A stretch of 62,313 nucleotides of DNA from Vibrio sp. 10N.261.55.A7 (GTDB lineage: Bacteria > Pseudomonadota > Gammaproteobacteria > Enterobacterales > Vibrionaceae). The notes under the pieces were generated by a model. It was given only the letters and a program-made list of their open reading frames with translations. It was not told where the DNA came from and ran no database searches. The position numbers were made by a program, and so were the translations under genes. Where the stretch lies: the NCBI RefSeq assembly GCF_002877365.1, contig NZ_MCWZ01000284.1:12974-75286 (forward strand), given 5' to 3'. Position 1 is the first letter of the stretch, and each line of letters starts with the position of its first letter. Positions 1 through 11,321 of the stretch are shown here, piece by piece.

Positions 1-42
1 CTTTGGGCTTCAGTGTTTTGCATTTAATATGAAGATTAACAG

Positions 43-1092
<1,050 letters not shown>

Positions 1093-1215
1093 TCATGAAT
1101 AAAAGGGAATAGGTTAGAACCAATAGATCATCACAAGAACGGAATGGCTAAAAATGTCACTTTTAGAAAGGTGGAAGATGTGAAATATGGAGGCGGTGAA
1201 TCAGTCTGTTTTATG

Positions 1216-1246
1216 TCGCCTCTTCTAACTAAGCCAGAAGAGGCGA
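1216..1246 (-). terminator. strong hairpin between two minus-strand genes
   Basis: Perfect 11-bp arms (1216-1226 and 1236-1246) with a 9-nt loop lie just past the stop codon of the DUF2797 gene. There is no clear T-run on the minus strand, so it may be a weak terminator or an mRNA 3'-end stabilising stem. Confidence 0.5.
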
Positions 1247-1251
1247 ATGCT

Positions 1252-2076
1252 TTAAGCGGTGACTTCAACCTCATAGGAGGTGAACTTTCTAATGTTGATA
1301 ACGCCAGTATCGAGGATCAGGTACTGACCTTTTATTCCTTGAATCACGCCTGTCACTTCTGGGTTCTTGTCAAAATTATGCGAGACTATCTTGGTCGGAT
1401 GCTGTGTGACAGGAAATTGAAGTGGAGTAATGCTTTCATCCAAGATTTGGATAGCGTCATCGCCATATTTTTGCTTAATCTCATCGATCTTGTCTTGAAC
1501 AAGAGGAAGGAGTTCAGCAAACCTTTCTGCCAGTGGTAGATCGTCACCATCTTGCTTCAATAACGTTCTCCAGTTGGTTTTATCAGCAATGTGCTTTGCT
1601 AACTCAATTTCTATTAATCCAGAGATATGTCGGGTCTTCACCTTGAAGATAGGTAAACCTTGAGTCGCCCCTTGATCGATCCAACGCGTTGGAATTTGAG
1701 TGTGGCGAGTAATGCCAACCTTCATGCTTGATGTATTCGAAAGGTAGACGAAATGATCGACCATGCAATTTTCTTCGCCCCATTGCGGCTCCCGGCAGGT
1801 TCCTTGCTCGTAGTGACAAGTCTCGGGCTTCATGATGCACATATCGCAGCTTGCTAGCTTTTTCATGCAGATAAAGCAATGGCCTTGGGAGTAGCTTTTC
1901 TTGGTCTTTTTACCACATGAACTACAATAGATATTGCCAGTATGGGTGAGGGTGATTGACTTGCCGATGAGCGGATTTAGCTCGACGGATTCACTACCGA
2001 CGGGTAGCTGATACATTACTTGCTCGCCAAGAGAGGCGGTCATCTTCTTTAATGTACCTTGAATGGTGAATGACAT
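1252..2076 (-). CDS. DUF2797 family protein, cysteine-rich
   Basis: Conserved protein of unknown function, 274 residues. The N-terminal half has many cysteines (Cys51, 54, 67, 70, 77, 80, 87, 94 and 104), mostly in CxxC pairs, which suggests one or two bound zinc ions. They are followed by a segment around residues 108-136 (YLSNTSSMKVGITR, then RWIDQGA) resembling the core of GIY-YIG-like folds of the T5orf172 type. The family assignment is from memory; the zinc and GIY-YIG ideas are inference. It stands alone between trxB and a divergent diguanylate cyclase. Confidence 0.75.
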   Translation of the reverse strand: MSFTIQGTLKKMTASLGEQVMYQLPVGSESVELNPLIGKSITLTHTGNIYCSSCGKKTKKSYSQGHCFICMKKLASCDMCIMKPETCHYEQGTCREPQWGEENCMVDHFVYLSNTSSMKVGITRHTQIPTRWIDQGATQGLPIFKVKTRHISGLIEIELAKHIADKTNWRTLLKQDGDDLPLAERFAELLPLVQDKIDEIKQKYGDDAIQILDESITPLQFPVTQHPTKIVSHNFDKNPEVTGVIQGIKGQYLILDTGVINIRKFTSYEVEVTA

Positions 2077-2364
2077 GACTTTGCTCGTTGTTCTTAGAAT
2101 GTAGCGTTAGTTTAGCAAAGATCGTGTATTGAAATAAAATGTGAAATATCAATAGTCGATTATACTTGAATGGCTTACTGCATAATACAAATGGTGATCT
2201 GTCTCGAATTTTAATAAGCATATTGTCACTTATGCTTAAGTTTTATTGAACCAATGTGGCATTTACAGCCAAATTGCGGAAGTATTGCAGCGAACAAATA
2301 CTCTGTTCCGACATCGTAAGAATTCATGTTTTAGCTTACTTGGCTGTGGAGTCAGCAATACGGT

Positions 2365-3687
2365 ATGAAGTTTATCCATAAATCTGTATTTTTCATGGTT
2401 TTAATCACAATTCTAGCTGTTCAGCTATATCGTTGGTATGGAGATGGCAGGGTTAGGCTTATACCTCCTAGTATGTATACCTTTTACGCAACCAGTGATT
2501 CCTCCAATGACGGTTCGTCTACCGCCGACGTACTCATTGAAGGTTCGACTGCTATTCTTAGTTGCGAACTTAAAGAAAGTGATTATCCTTGGCCGTACTG
2601 TGGTGTATCTATCCACCTTAATGACCAAGAAGAAAATGGCCTTGATCTCTCTTCTTATCATACTGTTCGGTTAGACGTGGATTTAGTCAATGTTGAAGAT
2701 AATTCCCACCCTAAAATGCGTTTTTACATGCGCAACTTTAACTCGGCGTACTCTCTTGTTGAAGATGAATATACCCATAAATATAATGGTATTGAATACG
2801 CGCCAGGACAAGGAAAGGGACTTTTGGAGATCCCACTGCATAGCCTGCAAGTCATGACATGGTGGTTAGTGGACAACAATATACCTATCGAACACTCCGC
2901 TCCGGAGTTCTCAAACGTAAACAAAATAGAATTCGCTACGGGGTCCGCTGTTGGCCTAGGTCATTACAGAATGGAAATCAGAGAAGTGTCTCTAGTGGGC
3001 AAATACATCCCTGGTGATACTCTGTTTATGTCTTTGCTTTTGATGTGGGTAATGGGTGGCAGCTTCCTATTGCTGGGGGAGATTCGACGCAATCAGCTTC
3101 TGATCAATCAATCGGCAGCAAGGCAGGAGCATCTTCGCAACATCAATCGAAACCTTCGTGCTCAAAACTTCCAATATGCAGAGCTGGCTCATCGAGACGC
3201 TTTGACCGGTGCGATGAATCGTCATGCGATTAGGGATTGGTTGAAAGTCCAATCGGAAAAATGCGGCGACGGATTAAACTCGGTGGCCATTTTGTATCTT
3301 GACATCGATTACTTTAAGCACGTGAATGATCAGTACGGGCACACTATCGGTGATGACATCTTGCGTGAATTCGTTATGGTTGTGTTCAGTGTCATCGACC
3401 AAGAGCATCGACTCGTTCGTTGGGGTGGGGAAGAGTTCATTGTTTTCTGTTCAGCTATGGAGCTGGAAGCCGCTGCCAAGCTGGCAGAGCAGATTCGCCG
3501 TTGTGTCGAAAACCATATCTGGGTTCACGGTGATCCACTGACGTGCAGTATAGGAGTAGCGCTGTTAACGAATGAGCGTTCAACTGAGGCGATTGCACGT
3601 GCTGACGAAGCCCTGTACATGGCGAAACACTTAGGGCGAAATCGAGTTCAGCTTGCTGGTGAACAAGAGAAAATGATGATCAAATGA
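2365..3687 (+). CDS. membrane diguanylate cyclase with periplasmic beta-sandwich-like sensor
   Basis: Makes cyclic-di-GMP from two GTP. Order: N-terminal membrane segment (about 7-22), a periplasmic region (about 28-215) with alternating beta-type pattern resembling galactose-binding/CBM-like sandwiches, a second membrane segment (about 217-238), a short coiled linker and a GGDEF domain (about 275-435). The active-site motif is GGEEF at 354-358, with DIDYFKHVND upstream. The RxxD product-inhibition site is absent (DQEH at that position). No strong ribosome site is seen; a GGAG lies 12 nt upstream of the ATG. The sensor ligand is unknown. Confidence 0.88.
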   Translation: MKFIHKSVFFMVLITILAVQLYRWYGDGRVRLIPPSMYTFYATSDSSNDGSSTADVLIEGSTAILSCELKESDYPWPYCGVSIHLNDQEENGLDLSSYHTVRLDVDLVNVEDNSHPKMRFYMRNFNSAYSLVEDEYTHKYNGIEYAPGQGKGLLEIPLHSLQVMTWWLVDNNIPIEHSAPEFSNVNKIEFATGSAVGLGHYRMEIREVSLVGKYIPGDTLFMSLLLMWVMGGSFLLLGEIRRNQLLINQSAARQEHLRNINRNLRAQNFQYAELAHRDALTGAMNRHAIRDWLKVQSEKCGDGLNSVAILYLDIDYFKHVNDQYGHTIGDDILREFVMVVFSVIDQEHRLVRWGGEEFIVFCSAMELEAAAKLAEQIRRCVENHIWVHGDPLTCSIGVALLTNERSTEAIARADEALYMAKHLGRNRVQLAGEQEKMMIK

Positions 3688-3728
3688 TCTAGATCTTAAG
3701 CCAAAGGTGAAAAGATTATAGGGTGAGT

Positions 3729-4505
3729 TTATTCTAAGTTTTCAGATGTGTTCTCGAGCAGTACTTGTTCTTCGGGTGGACCAACGAACGCATTGTCGTT
3801 AATTATAGGCTCTTTAGGCCCTAAGAATTTAGGCTGTGTATTGATTATGTATAGATCGAGTACGGCTTTTGCTCGGGCAAATACTTCTCGTAACCTAACT
3901 TTATATCCAGAATGATTTTTAGGCCCAGATACCGCTAAACATTGCGCGTTTATATCATGGTGCTTGGCGATAAAGAGAGCACGTTCACAGTGAAAGCGTT
4001 GGGTAATAATTAAAAAGTCATCGCTTTCAAATATTTCTTTTGCCCTAATGACCGAGTCTAAGGTTCTAAATCCGGCGTAATCTAGGTAGATATTATGCTC
4101 TGGAACACCTGCCCTGAGTAAATCTCGCTTCATCGTCCAGGGTTCATTATAAGAGCGGTGAGCATTGTCTCCGCTAAGCAAAAAGTCATCAATCTTATTT
4201 TGCTCAAACAATTCAATGGCCGCGTCGATGCGGTGTTGATAATATTCATTTAGAGTGCGACCTAAGAATTTACTTGTACCTAAGACGACTGCGACATCGT
4301 AATGTTTGATGAGTTGATTGTTAGAAACGATTGAATCGGAGGTTTTCCAGCTTACCCATCGGTCGATGATAGCCAGGATACTAATACTAATCAGGATAAA
4401 AATGAGGGCGTATCTAAGCGCTTGTAAGCTTCGCTTCCAAGTGATCTGAGAGTGTAATTTAACAATCAATTCCACAATTATATTTGCCGATTTCGCTGTG
4501 CCCAT
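3729..4505 (-). CDS. sanA: SanA/YdcF family membrane protein (DUF218)
   Basis: 258 residues with one N-terminal membrane helix (about 27-47) and a DUF218 domain that would face the periplasm. Family features seen: AVVLGTSK near the domain start, a central SGDN segment, and TQRFHCERALFIAK towards the C-terminus. E. coli SanA affects envelope permeability to vancomycin at high temperature; its biochemical activity is not established. The start overlaps the preceding DUF3392 gene by 28 bp, so the two are probably co-transcribed. The C-terminal tail beyond about residue 225 is longer than in E. coli. Confidence 0.82.
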   Translation of the reverse strand: MGTAKSANIIVELIVKLHSQITWKRSLQALRYALIFILISISILAIIDRWVSWKTSDSIVSNNQLIKHYDVAVVLGTSKFLGRTLNEYYQHRIDAAIELFEQNKIDDFLLSGDNAHRSYNEPWTMKRDLLRAGVPEHNIYLDYAGFRTLDSVIRAKEIFESDDFLIITQRFHCERALFIAKHHDINAQCLAVSGPKNHSGYKVRLREVFARAKAVLDLYIINTQPKFLGPKEPIINDNAFVGPPEEQVLLENTSENLE

Positions 4506-4801
4506 AACCCTATCAAAATAATGCTAACTAATACGATTGTAAACATCATACCAGAGTTCAGCCCAGAAAGTGTTCGAGACAGGTAAGGTGTTGCTTTAAC
4601 TATGATTAACCCATAGCCAAATGCATTGACTAAGACGAAAACGATTGTTCTTGTGAGGAAATGGTGAGCGCGTAATGCGTGGCGAAGCCCTCTATTGATA
4701 TCTGAGCCAAACACCACGAGCGCGCAGGCAATCATCGCCGTGGATATTTCAAGTAAATAGGGGTGTAAGTAGTGCCCAAGGGGCGCTAAAAAATCAAACA
4801 T
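4478..4801 (-). CDS. DUF3392 family small inner-membrane protein
   Basis: 107-residue hydrophobic protein starting MFDFLAPLGHYL, with about three predicted membrane helices and a short charged C-terminus. I place it in DUF3392, a family of unknown function common in Vibrio. The frame extends 16 codons upstream, but the family-like start is the internal ATG. It overlaps sanA downstream, which suggests one transcript and perhaps a shared envelope role (inference). Confidence 0.75.
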   Translation of the reverse strand: MFDFLAPLGHYLHPYLLEISTAMIACALVVFGSDINRGLRHALRAHHFLTRTIVFVLVNAFGYGLIIVKATPYLSRTLSGLNSGMMFTIVLVSIILIGLWAQRNRQI

Positions 4802-4837
4802 AGTGACCTTTAAATAAATGCAGTGACCTTCAAAATA

Positions 4838-4884
4838 GAAAGCCCTCACTGGTCGCTATCAATAGACGAGATGCCAGTAAGGGC
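4838..4884 (-). terminator. terminator after malic enzyme gene
   Basis: Arms 4842-4852 and 4874-4884 pair over 11 bp with one mismatch around a 21-nt loop. On the minus strand they are followed by TTTCTATTTTG. Located just past the maeA stop codon. Confidence 0.55.
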
Positions 4885-4934
4885 AATAAATATTAAAACT
4901 CAGTACGTTTACCAGAAGTGGTTTTCAATACTGT

Positions 4935-6623
4935 TTAGAATGCTGTTCTCTTATAGCGGCGGTAAACAGGTTGCCAGAAATGCTGCTCAATTGCAGATTC
5001 TAATGCTTCGTCTGTGATTTCCAGCGCAACACCTTGTTCAATCGCCTTCTTCGCTACGGCAAATGCAATCTTCTTAGAAACGGAATGAATAGATTCTAGT
5101 GGAGGAAGAAGAGCGCCTTGTCCATTGATAGCCAGTGGCGAGCATTCAGAGAGTGCGCGACTTGATTCCATCAGCATCTCATCGGTAACGCGTTTTGCGT
5201 TAACGGCAAGTACGCCAAGGCCAATCCCAGGGAAAATGTAGCTGTTGTTACATTGAGCGATTGGGTACGTTTTACCATCGTGAACAACTGGATCAAACGG
5301 GCTGCCAGTTGCCACAAGCGCCTCGCCGTTGGTCCAGCGAATAATGTCATTTGGTGTGGCTTCCACACGGCTCGTTGGATTAGAAAGTGGGAAGACAATT
5401 GGGCGCTGGCAATGTTTGTGCATTTCTTGAATGACTTCTTTGCTAAATAGCCCTGGAGCACCAGAAACGCCAACAAGGACTGTTGGTTTTGCATTGGCCA
5501 TAACATCAAGTAGAGAAAAAGCACCGCTTTCTGTCGTCCAATCTTTCGTATCGCTATTTTTTTGCACTAAACGTTGCTGGAAGTCCAGTAAGTTTGGCAT
5601 GCCTTCTTGAAGCAGTCCCCAGCGATCAACCATGTAGACTTGAGAACGAGCCTGCGCGTCACTGATCCCTTCAGATACCATTTGAGCAATGATAGCTTCT
5701 GCTATTCCACAACCCGCAGAACCTGCACCCAAGAAGGTTACACGTTGTTCTGATAACTGACTGCCAGCCGCTTTACACGCCGCAAGCAATGAGCCGACGG
5801 TGACGGCTGCTGTACCTTGAATATCATCATTAAAACAACACAGACGGTCTTTATAGCGTTCAAGTAGAGGCATTGCGTTCTTTTGAGCAAAGTCTTCAAA
5901 CTGAATCAGTGCATCAGGCCAACGTCGTTGAACAGCCTGCATGAACTCTTCGACAAAAGCGTTGTATTCATCACCTGTAATTCTTGGGTTTCTCCAGCCC
6001 ATATACATAGGGTCTGCGAGCCTTTGTGGGTTGTTTGTGCCGACATCCAATACGATAGGCAGCGTATAAGCAGGACTGATACCACCACAAGCGGTGTATA
6101 GCGCCAACTTACCAATTGGAATACCCATTCCTCCTATGCCTTGGTCGCCTAGACCCAGAATTCGCTCGCCATCGGTGACCACGATGACTTTTACATTGTG
6201 GTTCGTTGCGTTGTTTAATAAATCATCAATGCGATCACGATTCGCGTATGAGATAAACAGACCACGACCACGTCGGTAGATGTTTGAAAAATTCTCACAC
6301 GCAGCACCGACAGTGGGCGTGTAAATAATAGGCATCATCTCAGAAATGTGGTTTTGAACTAAGCGGTAAAACAGAGTTTCGTTGGTGTCTTGAATATTAC
6401 GTAGATAGATGTGTTTATCCATGTCACTTTCAAAACTGGTGTACTGTTGATAAGCCCGTTCTACTTGCTCTTGAATGGTTTCTGTACTTTCTGGTAACAG
6501 CCCTTCAAGGTTAAAAGAACTACGCTCGTTAGCGGTAAATGCGCTGCCTTTATTCAGCAGTGGAGTACTAAGAAGAGCGGGTCCAGCGTAGGTGATATAG
6601 AGAGGGCGTTTATCGTTTTTCAT
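4935..6623 (-). CDS. maeA: NAD-dependent malic enzyme
   Basis: Oxidatively decarboxylates malate to pyruvate with NAD in the cytoplasm. The 562-residue length matches E. coli MaeA (SfcA). Seen: the malic N-terminal signature around [19 protein letters not shown], the metal-binding FNDDIQGTA segment, and a Rossmann motif [13 protein letters not shown]. It feeds pyruvate from C4 acids, in line with the fumarase and TRAP transporter elsewhere in the window. Monocistronic, with a long 5' intergenic region. Confidence 0.96.
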   Translation of the reverse strand: MKNDKRPLYITYAGPALLSTPLLNKGSAFTANERSSFNLEGLLPESTETIQEQVERAYQQYTSFESDMDKHIYLRNIQDTNETLFYRLVQNHISEMMPIIYTPTVGAACENFSNIYRRGRGLFISYANRDRIDDLLNNATNHNVKVIVVTDGERILGLGDQGIGGMGIPIGKLALYTACGGISPAYTLPIVLDVGTNNPQRLADPMYMGWRNPRITGDEYNAFVEEFMQAVQRRWPDALIQFEDFAQKNAMPLLERYKDRLCCFNDDIQGTAAVTVGSLLAACKAAGSQLSEQRVTFLGAGSAGCGIAEAIIAQMVSEGISDAQARSQVYMVDRWGLLQEGMPNLLDFQQRLVQKNSDTKDWTTESGAFSLLDVMANAKPTVLVGVSGAPGLFSKEVIQEMHKHCQRPIVFPLSNPTSRVEATPNDIIRWTNGEALVATGSPFDPVVHDGKTYPIAQCNNSYIFPGIGLGVLAVNAKRVTDEMLMESSRALSECSPLAINGQGALLPPLESIHSVSKKIAFAVAKKAIEQGVALEITDEALESAIEQHFWQPVYRRYKRTAF

Positions 6624-7220
6624 TTTATGCCTATTGTAGGGTGAGGTGACACTTAAAATGATAGGGATAAGTTATCTTATTGTAAATAGAACAGGCCACG
6701 GTTAGTCGTGAATTCAATGACCTTAATGAACAATATTGTGAGAAATTCAGGCCAAACGCTAATATGCGTTAATTATTGCGCTCAACTTCTTCTTAGTGAC
6801 TTTACCAACGAGTTAGAAAACCAAGTCCACGGCCGTTGTCGTCTGACTTGATAGAGAGAAATATTGGGTTAGCTAAGTGCAGCATCCTTTAGGAGCGTAT
6901 TAAGGTTCAATCATCTACTATCAATAGAATTTGTAAGGTTTATCGTACGTCGAACGTTTTCGCTTTCGTAAAAAAACGGGCTTACGACGTTTGTTATGGG
7001 CAAAAATATTCCAATTTCTTCGGCTACTAACCCTCAGAATTAACAAGGTTTTACCTAAAGGACTCAATCTCCCTCTGCTTTTAGTGTCGATGGATAGACT
7101 CATCGATCCTAAACTGACAAAAGTATCAAAACAGATTTCATACAAACCAGTTGGTTAAAAAATAATAAGAAACGTATAACTCGACATGGAGCTTTCAGCG
7201 TATTGCTGTCAGGTTTGTTT
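6624..7220. other. 597-bp intergenic region between divergent genes
   Basis: Separates maeA (minus) from a chemoreceptor (plus). It must contain both promoters, but I recognise no convincing consensus promoter, riboswitch or RNA gene. A small palindrome (GATAAGTTATC) lies near the maeA start. Short open frames here have no start signals and look like noise. Confidence 0.5.
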
Positions 7221-9533
7221 ATGAAGATCGCTAGTAAAATCATTATTGCGTGTACCGTATTGTGTTCGCTGGGTGTTGTTATTTCTGGGGGCTTTGTCGG
7301 ATGGCGTGCTTCTGTAATGTCAGAGCAAGCTCTCATTGACAGAGCCTCAAGCCAGCTTATATCGGTAAGAGCCATCAAAAAATCAGAGATAGAGCGCTAC
7401 TTTGACCAGATCCACTTTCAAATAGAAACGTTGGCACACGATGTGAGTACGCAAGAAGCTATGTCAGCATTTGCTTCTGCCTATCAATCTTACCCTTCGT
7501 CTAATGTCTCTTCTTCAGATAAATCCAAACTCAAGAGCTACTATTCCTCGGAGTTTGGGGCGAGTTACCGAGCAAGCAATAATGGTGCGTCGGGGAATGA
7601 GCTTCAAATTCTCAGCCAGTTAACGGAAACAGGTGTGGCGCTGCAATCACGTTATATTGCTGTTAACCCAAATGGGTTGGGCAATAAACATGAAATGAAA
7701 GCCGATAGCCTAGGTACCGATTACGATAAAGTTCACGCCCGCTATCACCCAGCAATAAAACACTTTTTGGAAGCCTTTGGTTACTACGATATTTTCATGG
7801 CCGACTTACAGGGCAACATTGTCTATTCAGTGTTTAAAGAGCTCGACTTCGCGACAAACCTAAAGTCTGGCCCATATCGAAGCAGCGGCATCGCCAGTGC
7901 ATTTAACGCCGCGGTAAATATGCGTGAGTCAGAATACCATCTAGAAGACTTTGCACCTTACTATCCATCATACGAAGCCGCCGCATCCTTTATCGCTACC
8001 CCCGTATTTCTAAATGGACAACGTATTGGTGTCTTGATATTCCAAATGCCAGTGGATGTGATCAATTCAATCATGACGTTTGATGGTAATTGGAGTTATG
8101 CGGGCCTTGGAGAAAGCGGTGAAACCTATCTGATAGGGCAAGATAGCTTACTACGAAGTCAATCACGCTTTTTAATTGAAGATGCTGACAGCTATTTTGC
8201 TGCGCTTACTCAAGCGGGTGTTTCGTCAAGCATGGTTGAGCAGATACGCAGTAAAAACTCAGCGATTGGACGACAATCGGTGAATACAGAAACAGCCCGG
8301 CTCGCTTTGCAAGGTCAGAGTGGGATTAAAGTACTGCCTGATTATCGTGGTGTTAAGGTGTTTTCAGCTTACGCCCCCATAAACGCAGCGGGTATGCAGT
8401 GGGGGATACTGACCGAGATCGATGAAGCAGAAGCTTTGAAAGACGTCTCGGCTTTAGTGGATTCGATGTTTTTTACTGTGATGATTGTCATCGTGGTCAT
8501 TGTTGCGGTCTCAATTGTCCTTTCTTACATCGTTGGGAATGGTATTTCCAAGCCTATTCGCATTGCGTCTCACCAAATTCAGAAAATTAGCAATGAAAAC
8601 GACTTAACAGCCAGATTAAAAGAGCAGGGTAGAGATGAAATGACGGATCTAGCCGTGTCGTTAAACGCTCTCTTCGATCACCTACAAGGCATGATCAAGC
8701 AATTTGCGACCGCAACAGAAACACTGACCAACAATACTCAAACCATGTCGAACAATATGAACAGTACTCGCGACGCTGTACAAGACCAGAACCACCGTTC
8801 TGAATCCGTTGCAACAGCCGTTAACCAAATGAGTGCCTCTATAAGCGAGGTAGCACAGTTCGCAAATCGAGCCGCTGAGTTTGTAAAAGAAGCCAATGAT
8901 ACAGGGACTTTGGGAGTCAATGTTGGAAACGTGTTGGGTGAAGAGATAAGCCAACTCAGTACAGAAATGAAAACCGCTGTTGAAGCCATAACCCGTTTGC
9001 ATGCGGAAAGTAATTCGATTGCTGAAGTGCTCGACGTGATTCAAGGGATAGCTGAACAAACGAACTTACTGGCGCTCAATGCAGCCATTGAAGCCGCGCG
9101 AGCGGGTGAGCAAGGGCGGGGTTTCGCCGTAGTTGCCGATGAAGTGAGGTCCTTGGCTGGACGAACACAATCTTCGACGGAAGAGATTCGAGATAAGATT
9201 GAATCCTTACAGAAAGAGACGAATAGTGTGTCTAAGGGCATTGAAAGTGCCAATTCAACCGTTGTGAGAGGCGTTGAAACGTGTGGTAAGAACACAGAAA
9301 TGCTTTCTCAATTGGTTTCGATGCTCACTGAAATCAACGACATGAATATTCAGATTGCCTCAGCAACGGAAGAGCAAAAAGCGGTGACGGATGAAATAAG
9401 TGGCAGTATTACATCAATCGCTGATGCGTCATCGGCCGTATCATCTGAAGTGAATGATGCGGATGATGTCCTGCAGGGATTGTCATCTCAATCTGAAGAG
9501 CTTCGTGATGAGATCTCTCAGTTTAAGTACTAA
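7221..9533 (+). CDS. methyl-accepting chemotaxis protein with dCache sensor
   Basis: Transmembrane chemoreceptor that signals through CheA/CheW. Order in 770 residues: membrane segment (about 5-27), large periplasmic dCache-type domain (about 30-410, with [12 protein letters not shown] typical of these domains), second membrane segment (about 420-443), HAMP (about 445-500), and a long cytoplasmic signalling domain with the highly conserved hairpin [20 protein letters not shown]. dCache domains often bind amino acids or other small ligands; none can be named here. The ATG at 7221 is preferred over an upstream TTG because of an AGG just upstream. Confidence 0.93.
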   Translation: MKIASKIIIACTVLCSLGVVISGGFVGWRASVMSEQALIDRASSQLISVRAIKKSEIERYFDQIHFQIETLAHDVSTQEAMSAFASAYQSYPSSNVSSSDKSKLKSYYSSEFGASYRASNNGASGNELQILSQLTETGVALQSRYIAVNPNGLGNKHEMKADSLGTDYDKVHARYHPAIKHFLEAFGYYDIFMADLQGNIVYSVFKELDFATNLKSGPYRSSGIASAFNAAVNMRESEYHLEDFAPYYPSYEAAASFIATPVFLNGQRIGVLIFQMPVDVINSIMTFDGNWSYAGLGESGETYLIGQDSLLRSQSRFLIEDADSYFAALTQAGVSSSMVEQIRSKNSAIGRQSVNTETARLALQGQSGIKVLPDYRGVKVFSAYAPINAAGMQWGILTEIDEAEALKDVSALVDSMFFTVMIVIVVIVAVSIVLSYIVGNGISKPIRIASHQIQKISNENDLTARLKEQGRDEMTDLAVSLNALFDHLQGMIKQFATATETLTNNTQTMSNNMNSTRDAVQDQNHRSESVATAVNQMSASISEVAQFANRAAEFVKEANDTGTLGVNVGNVLGEEISQLSTEMKTAVEAITRLHAESNSIAEVLDVIQGIAEQTNLLALNAAIEAARAGEQGRGFAVVADEVRSLAGRTQSSTEEIRDKIESLQKETNSVSKGIESANSTVVRGVETCGKNTEMLSQLVSMLTEINDMNIQIASATEEQKAVTDEISGSITSIADASSAVSSEVNDADDVLQGLSSQSEELRDEISQFKY

Positions 9534-9960
9534 GAACCGGAGCATGCTCTCCGATGCTTTGTGGTGTTGATTTGCATTAATGCTCGTCACCTGATCTTTC
9601 GCGCTTAGATCTCGTCGCCAAAATCAGGTGTTTGTTTGCTCTGTTGTTAGCTTTAAATAGGCGGTTTTTGCGGAGCATAACTTAATACGAAGCGGTGCAA
9701 ATGGTTTGAAGAACGACCCATTTGGGCGGTCAATATTAAGAAAATTAACAATTGTCATGTTTTTTATTTCTAGACAAAAAATATTAAACATTAAGAGATG
9801 AAATGAGTCATTCATGTACATCACTTGTTACATTCTGGGTTTTTATATAGCCTTTTAACCTTACTTTTGGATATAAAAGACCGATGCCTTATATCCTATT
9901 GATATAGAAGTTCAATTGTTTGATATTGGATCTCTAACTAATCGGTAGGGTAGGAATGTG
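9534..9960. other. 427-bp intergenic region
   Basis: Separates the chemoreceptor from a small unknown gene. It begins with a weak GC hairpin (CGGAG/CTCCG, around 9538-9556) lacking a T-run. The second half is AT-rich and holds the inverted repeat at 9869-9896. No RNA gene is recognised. Confidence 0.45.
9869..9896. repeat. inverted repeat upstream of the 126-aa gene
   Basis: GGATATAA (9869-9876) and TTATATCC (9889-9896) are perfect 8-bp arms around a 12-nt spacer, about 65 bp before the next start codon. This could be an operator or an mRNA leader hairpin. Confidence 0.4.
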
Positions 9961-10338
9961 ATGGATAAACAAGTAGAGCAGTACATAGTTTTTGACTATA
10001 CGTCTTTTCTTGGCGCTTCATGCACTAAAAAATGGACATTCCTAGAGGCAATGAGCTCAATTGCTCCTGCATTTTCAGAACGATTTGGTAAGACCCCTGA
10101 AATACTAGACTCAGCCGAAGAACGTCTTTGGGCTTCAGCGCTGCAGTTACTTTCGCCTAGTTACAGTGATGAGATGAATCTTTTGACTCTTGTCGAGTTA
10201 GCCAAAGAGGAAGGAATTGAACACCTAAAGGTGGTGATGCCTTACTCCCTAGAGCAAGATCAACTTGATGCCATTCAACAGCAATGTGAATTGGCGATTG
10301 AAAACCATCAGCAAGAAGAGTTTGTTCTGCATCTGTAG
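9961..10338 (+). CDS. hypothetical acidic protein
   Basis: I do not recognise this protein. It is soluble and acidic (about 125 residues) with no signal peptide or membrane segment. It has mixed helix/strand character, a helical middle (AEERLWASALQLL) and a Gln/Glu-rich end (NHQQEEFVLHL). The ATG at 9961 has TAGGAA a few bases upstream; an in-frame GTG sits directly before it. Good codon pattern and ribosome site support a real gene. Function unknown. Confidence 0.65.
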   Translation: MDKQVEQYIVFDYTSFLGASCTKKWTFLEAMSSIAPAFSERFGKTPEILDSAEERLWASALQLLSPSYSDEMNLLTLVELAKEEGIEHLKVVMPYSLEQDQLDAIQQQCELAIENHQQEEFVLHL

Positions 10339-10559
10339 AGTTCGAAGGACTCCCTTTCTAATTTGTCGCTATTCATTGTTCCCTATTCACAGCACATGAT
10401 CATGCCTATTCAAAGCCAAAATCATGGTGTGAAATGGCTATCTATAAAGCGCCTCGTTTGATTTTCTAGCAGCGGTAAATTGAACATGAAGTTTTCCTCT
10501 TTCATCAATTATTTAGTCTATCCTCAATAGATCAACTCTTTGTTTGTTATAGAGGTTAG

Positions 10560-11210
10560 ATGATGATTAAGCGATGGATAGCTTTTACTTTTCTTTTTCT
10601 ATTTACTGGCTTTTCGGCAATGGCGGACGAGGTTCCTAATGGGGAAATGCTTTCTTCGTCATTCATAAACTACGACTATTTTTATGCGGATCTTAGCTCG
10701 GGTTCTTACGATGAGACATTAGGGGTCAACAGCAACGTGACGGCACTCGCGGTGGGTTTCAGCGCGGTTTATCGTCAAAATTGGTTGCTAGGTTTTGACT
10801 ACTCGGCCCGTTTTACACACCGTGATACAGAAACAGATGAGTATTACACAATGCAACCTGCGATTGGCTATCGCTTTGAGCTAATGCCAAATTTTGAATT
10901 GTCTCCTAGGGTCAAAGTAGGGTTTAAGCGCTTAAATATCGTGGTGGATGACACGGATGTGCGTATCTTTCGGCACGATGATTTTATCTATGGAGGCGAT
11001 CTAAAGGCTGCGTATCTATTGACGAAAAAACTGGAGATCGCAGCGGTAGGAGAGTTGATTCGAAGTGAGCATTTTGATGAGAATATATTAACGCTTCGGG
11101 GAGATTACCGTATTTCTCAGAGTTTCACATTGGGTGGATTCTATACCCATAGAGATATGAAAAGTAATACAACCAATGAAGGCGGGATTTCTCTTCGATT
11201 TTATTACTAA
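10560..11210 (+). CDS. outer-membrane beta-barrel protein
   Basis: 216-residue exported protein. A signal peptide (residues 1 to about 22, ending SAMA before DEV) precedes a series of alternating amphipathic strands. The chain ends in LRFYY, the aromatic C-terminal signature used for outer-membrane insertion. Its size and pattern fit an eight-stranded barrel of the OmpA/OmpX-like or porin-family beta-barrel class. No peptidoglycan-binding domain follows, so it is not full OmpA. Ligand or role unknown. GAGGTTAG just upstream of the ATG pair serves as ribosome site. Confidence 0.75.
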   Translation: MMIKRWIAFTFLFLFTGFSAMADEVPNGEMLSSSFINYDYFYADLSSGSYDETLGVNSNVTALAVGFSAVYRQNWLLGFDYSARFTHRDTETDEYYTMQPAIGYRFELMPNFELSPRVKVGFKRLNIVVDDTDVRIFRHDDFIYGGDLKAAYLLTKKLEIAAVGELIRSEHFDENILTLRGDYRISQSFTLGGFYTHRDMKSNTTNEGGISLRFYY

Positions 11211-11270
11211 CGAATTCTATAGCATCAGTCTTTGAAACAATGGATTTAATGCCAATCAATAGATAAAGAA

Positions 11271-11293
11271 AGAGCCAGCAATTTGCTGGCTCT
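11271..11293. terminator. bidirectional terminator
   Basis: Perfect 10-bp stem (11271-11280 with 11284-11293) and 3-nt loop between convergent genes. On the minus strand it is followed by a T-rich TTCTTT, so it mainly ends aspC. Confidence 0.75.
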
Positions 11294-11321
11294 AGTTTGT
11301 ATATGACGTATTTTAATGCAG

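Noticed and set aside
1144..1539. 131-codon plus-strand ORF
   Set aside because: It lies mostly antisense to the DUF2797 gene, has no ribosome site and no recognisable protein features.
6921..7145. 74-codon minus-strand ORF in the maeA/chemoreceptor gap
   Set aside because: Low-complexity basic translation, no start signal, and a second antisense ORF overlaps it; looks like chance.
6624..7220. possible cyclic-di-GMP riboswitch before the chemoreceptor
   Set aside because: The conserved GEMM core elements are not found in this gap.
9624..9824. 66-codon minus-strand ORF in an intergenic region
   Set aside because: No ribosome site, AT-rich and no family resemblance; nothing supports transcription in that direction.
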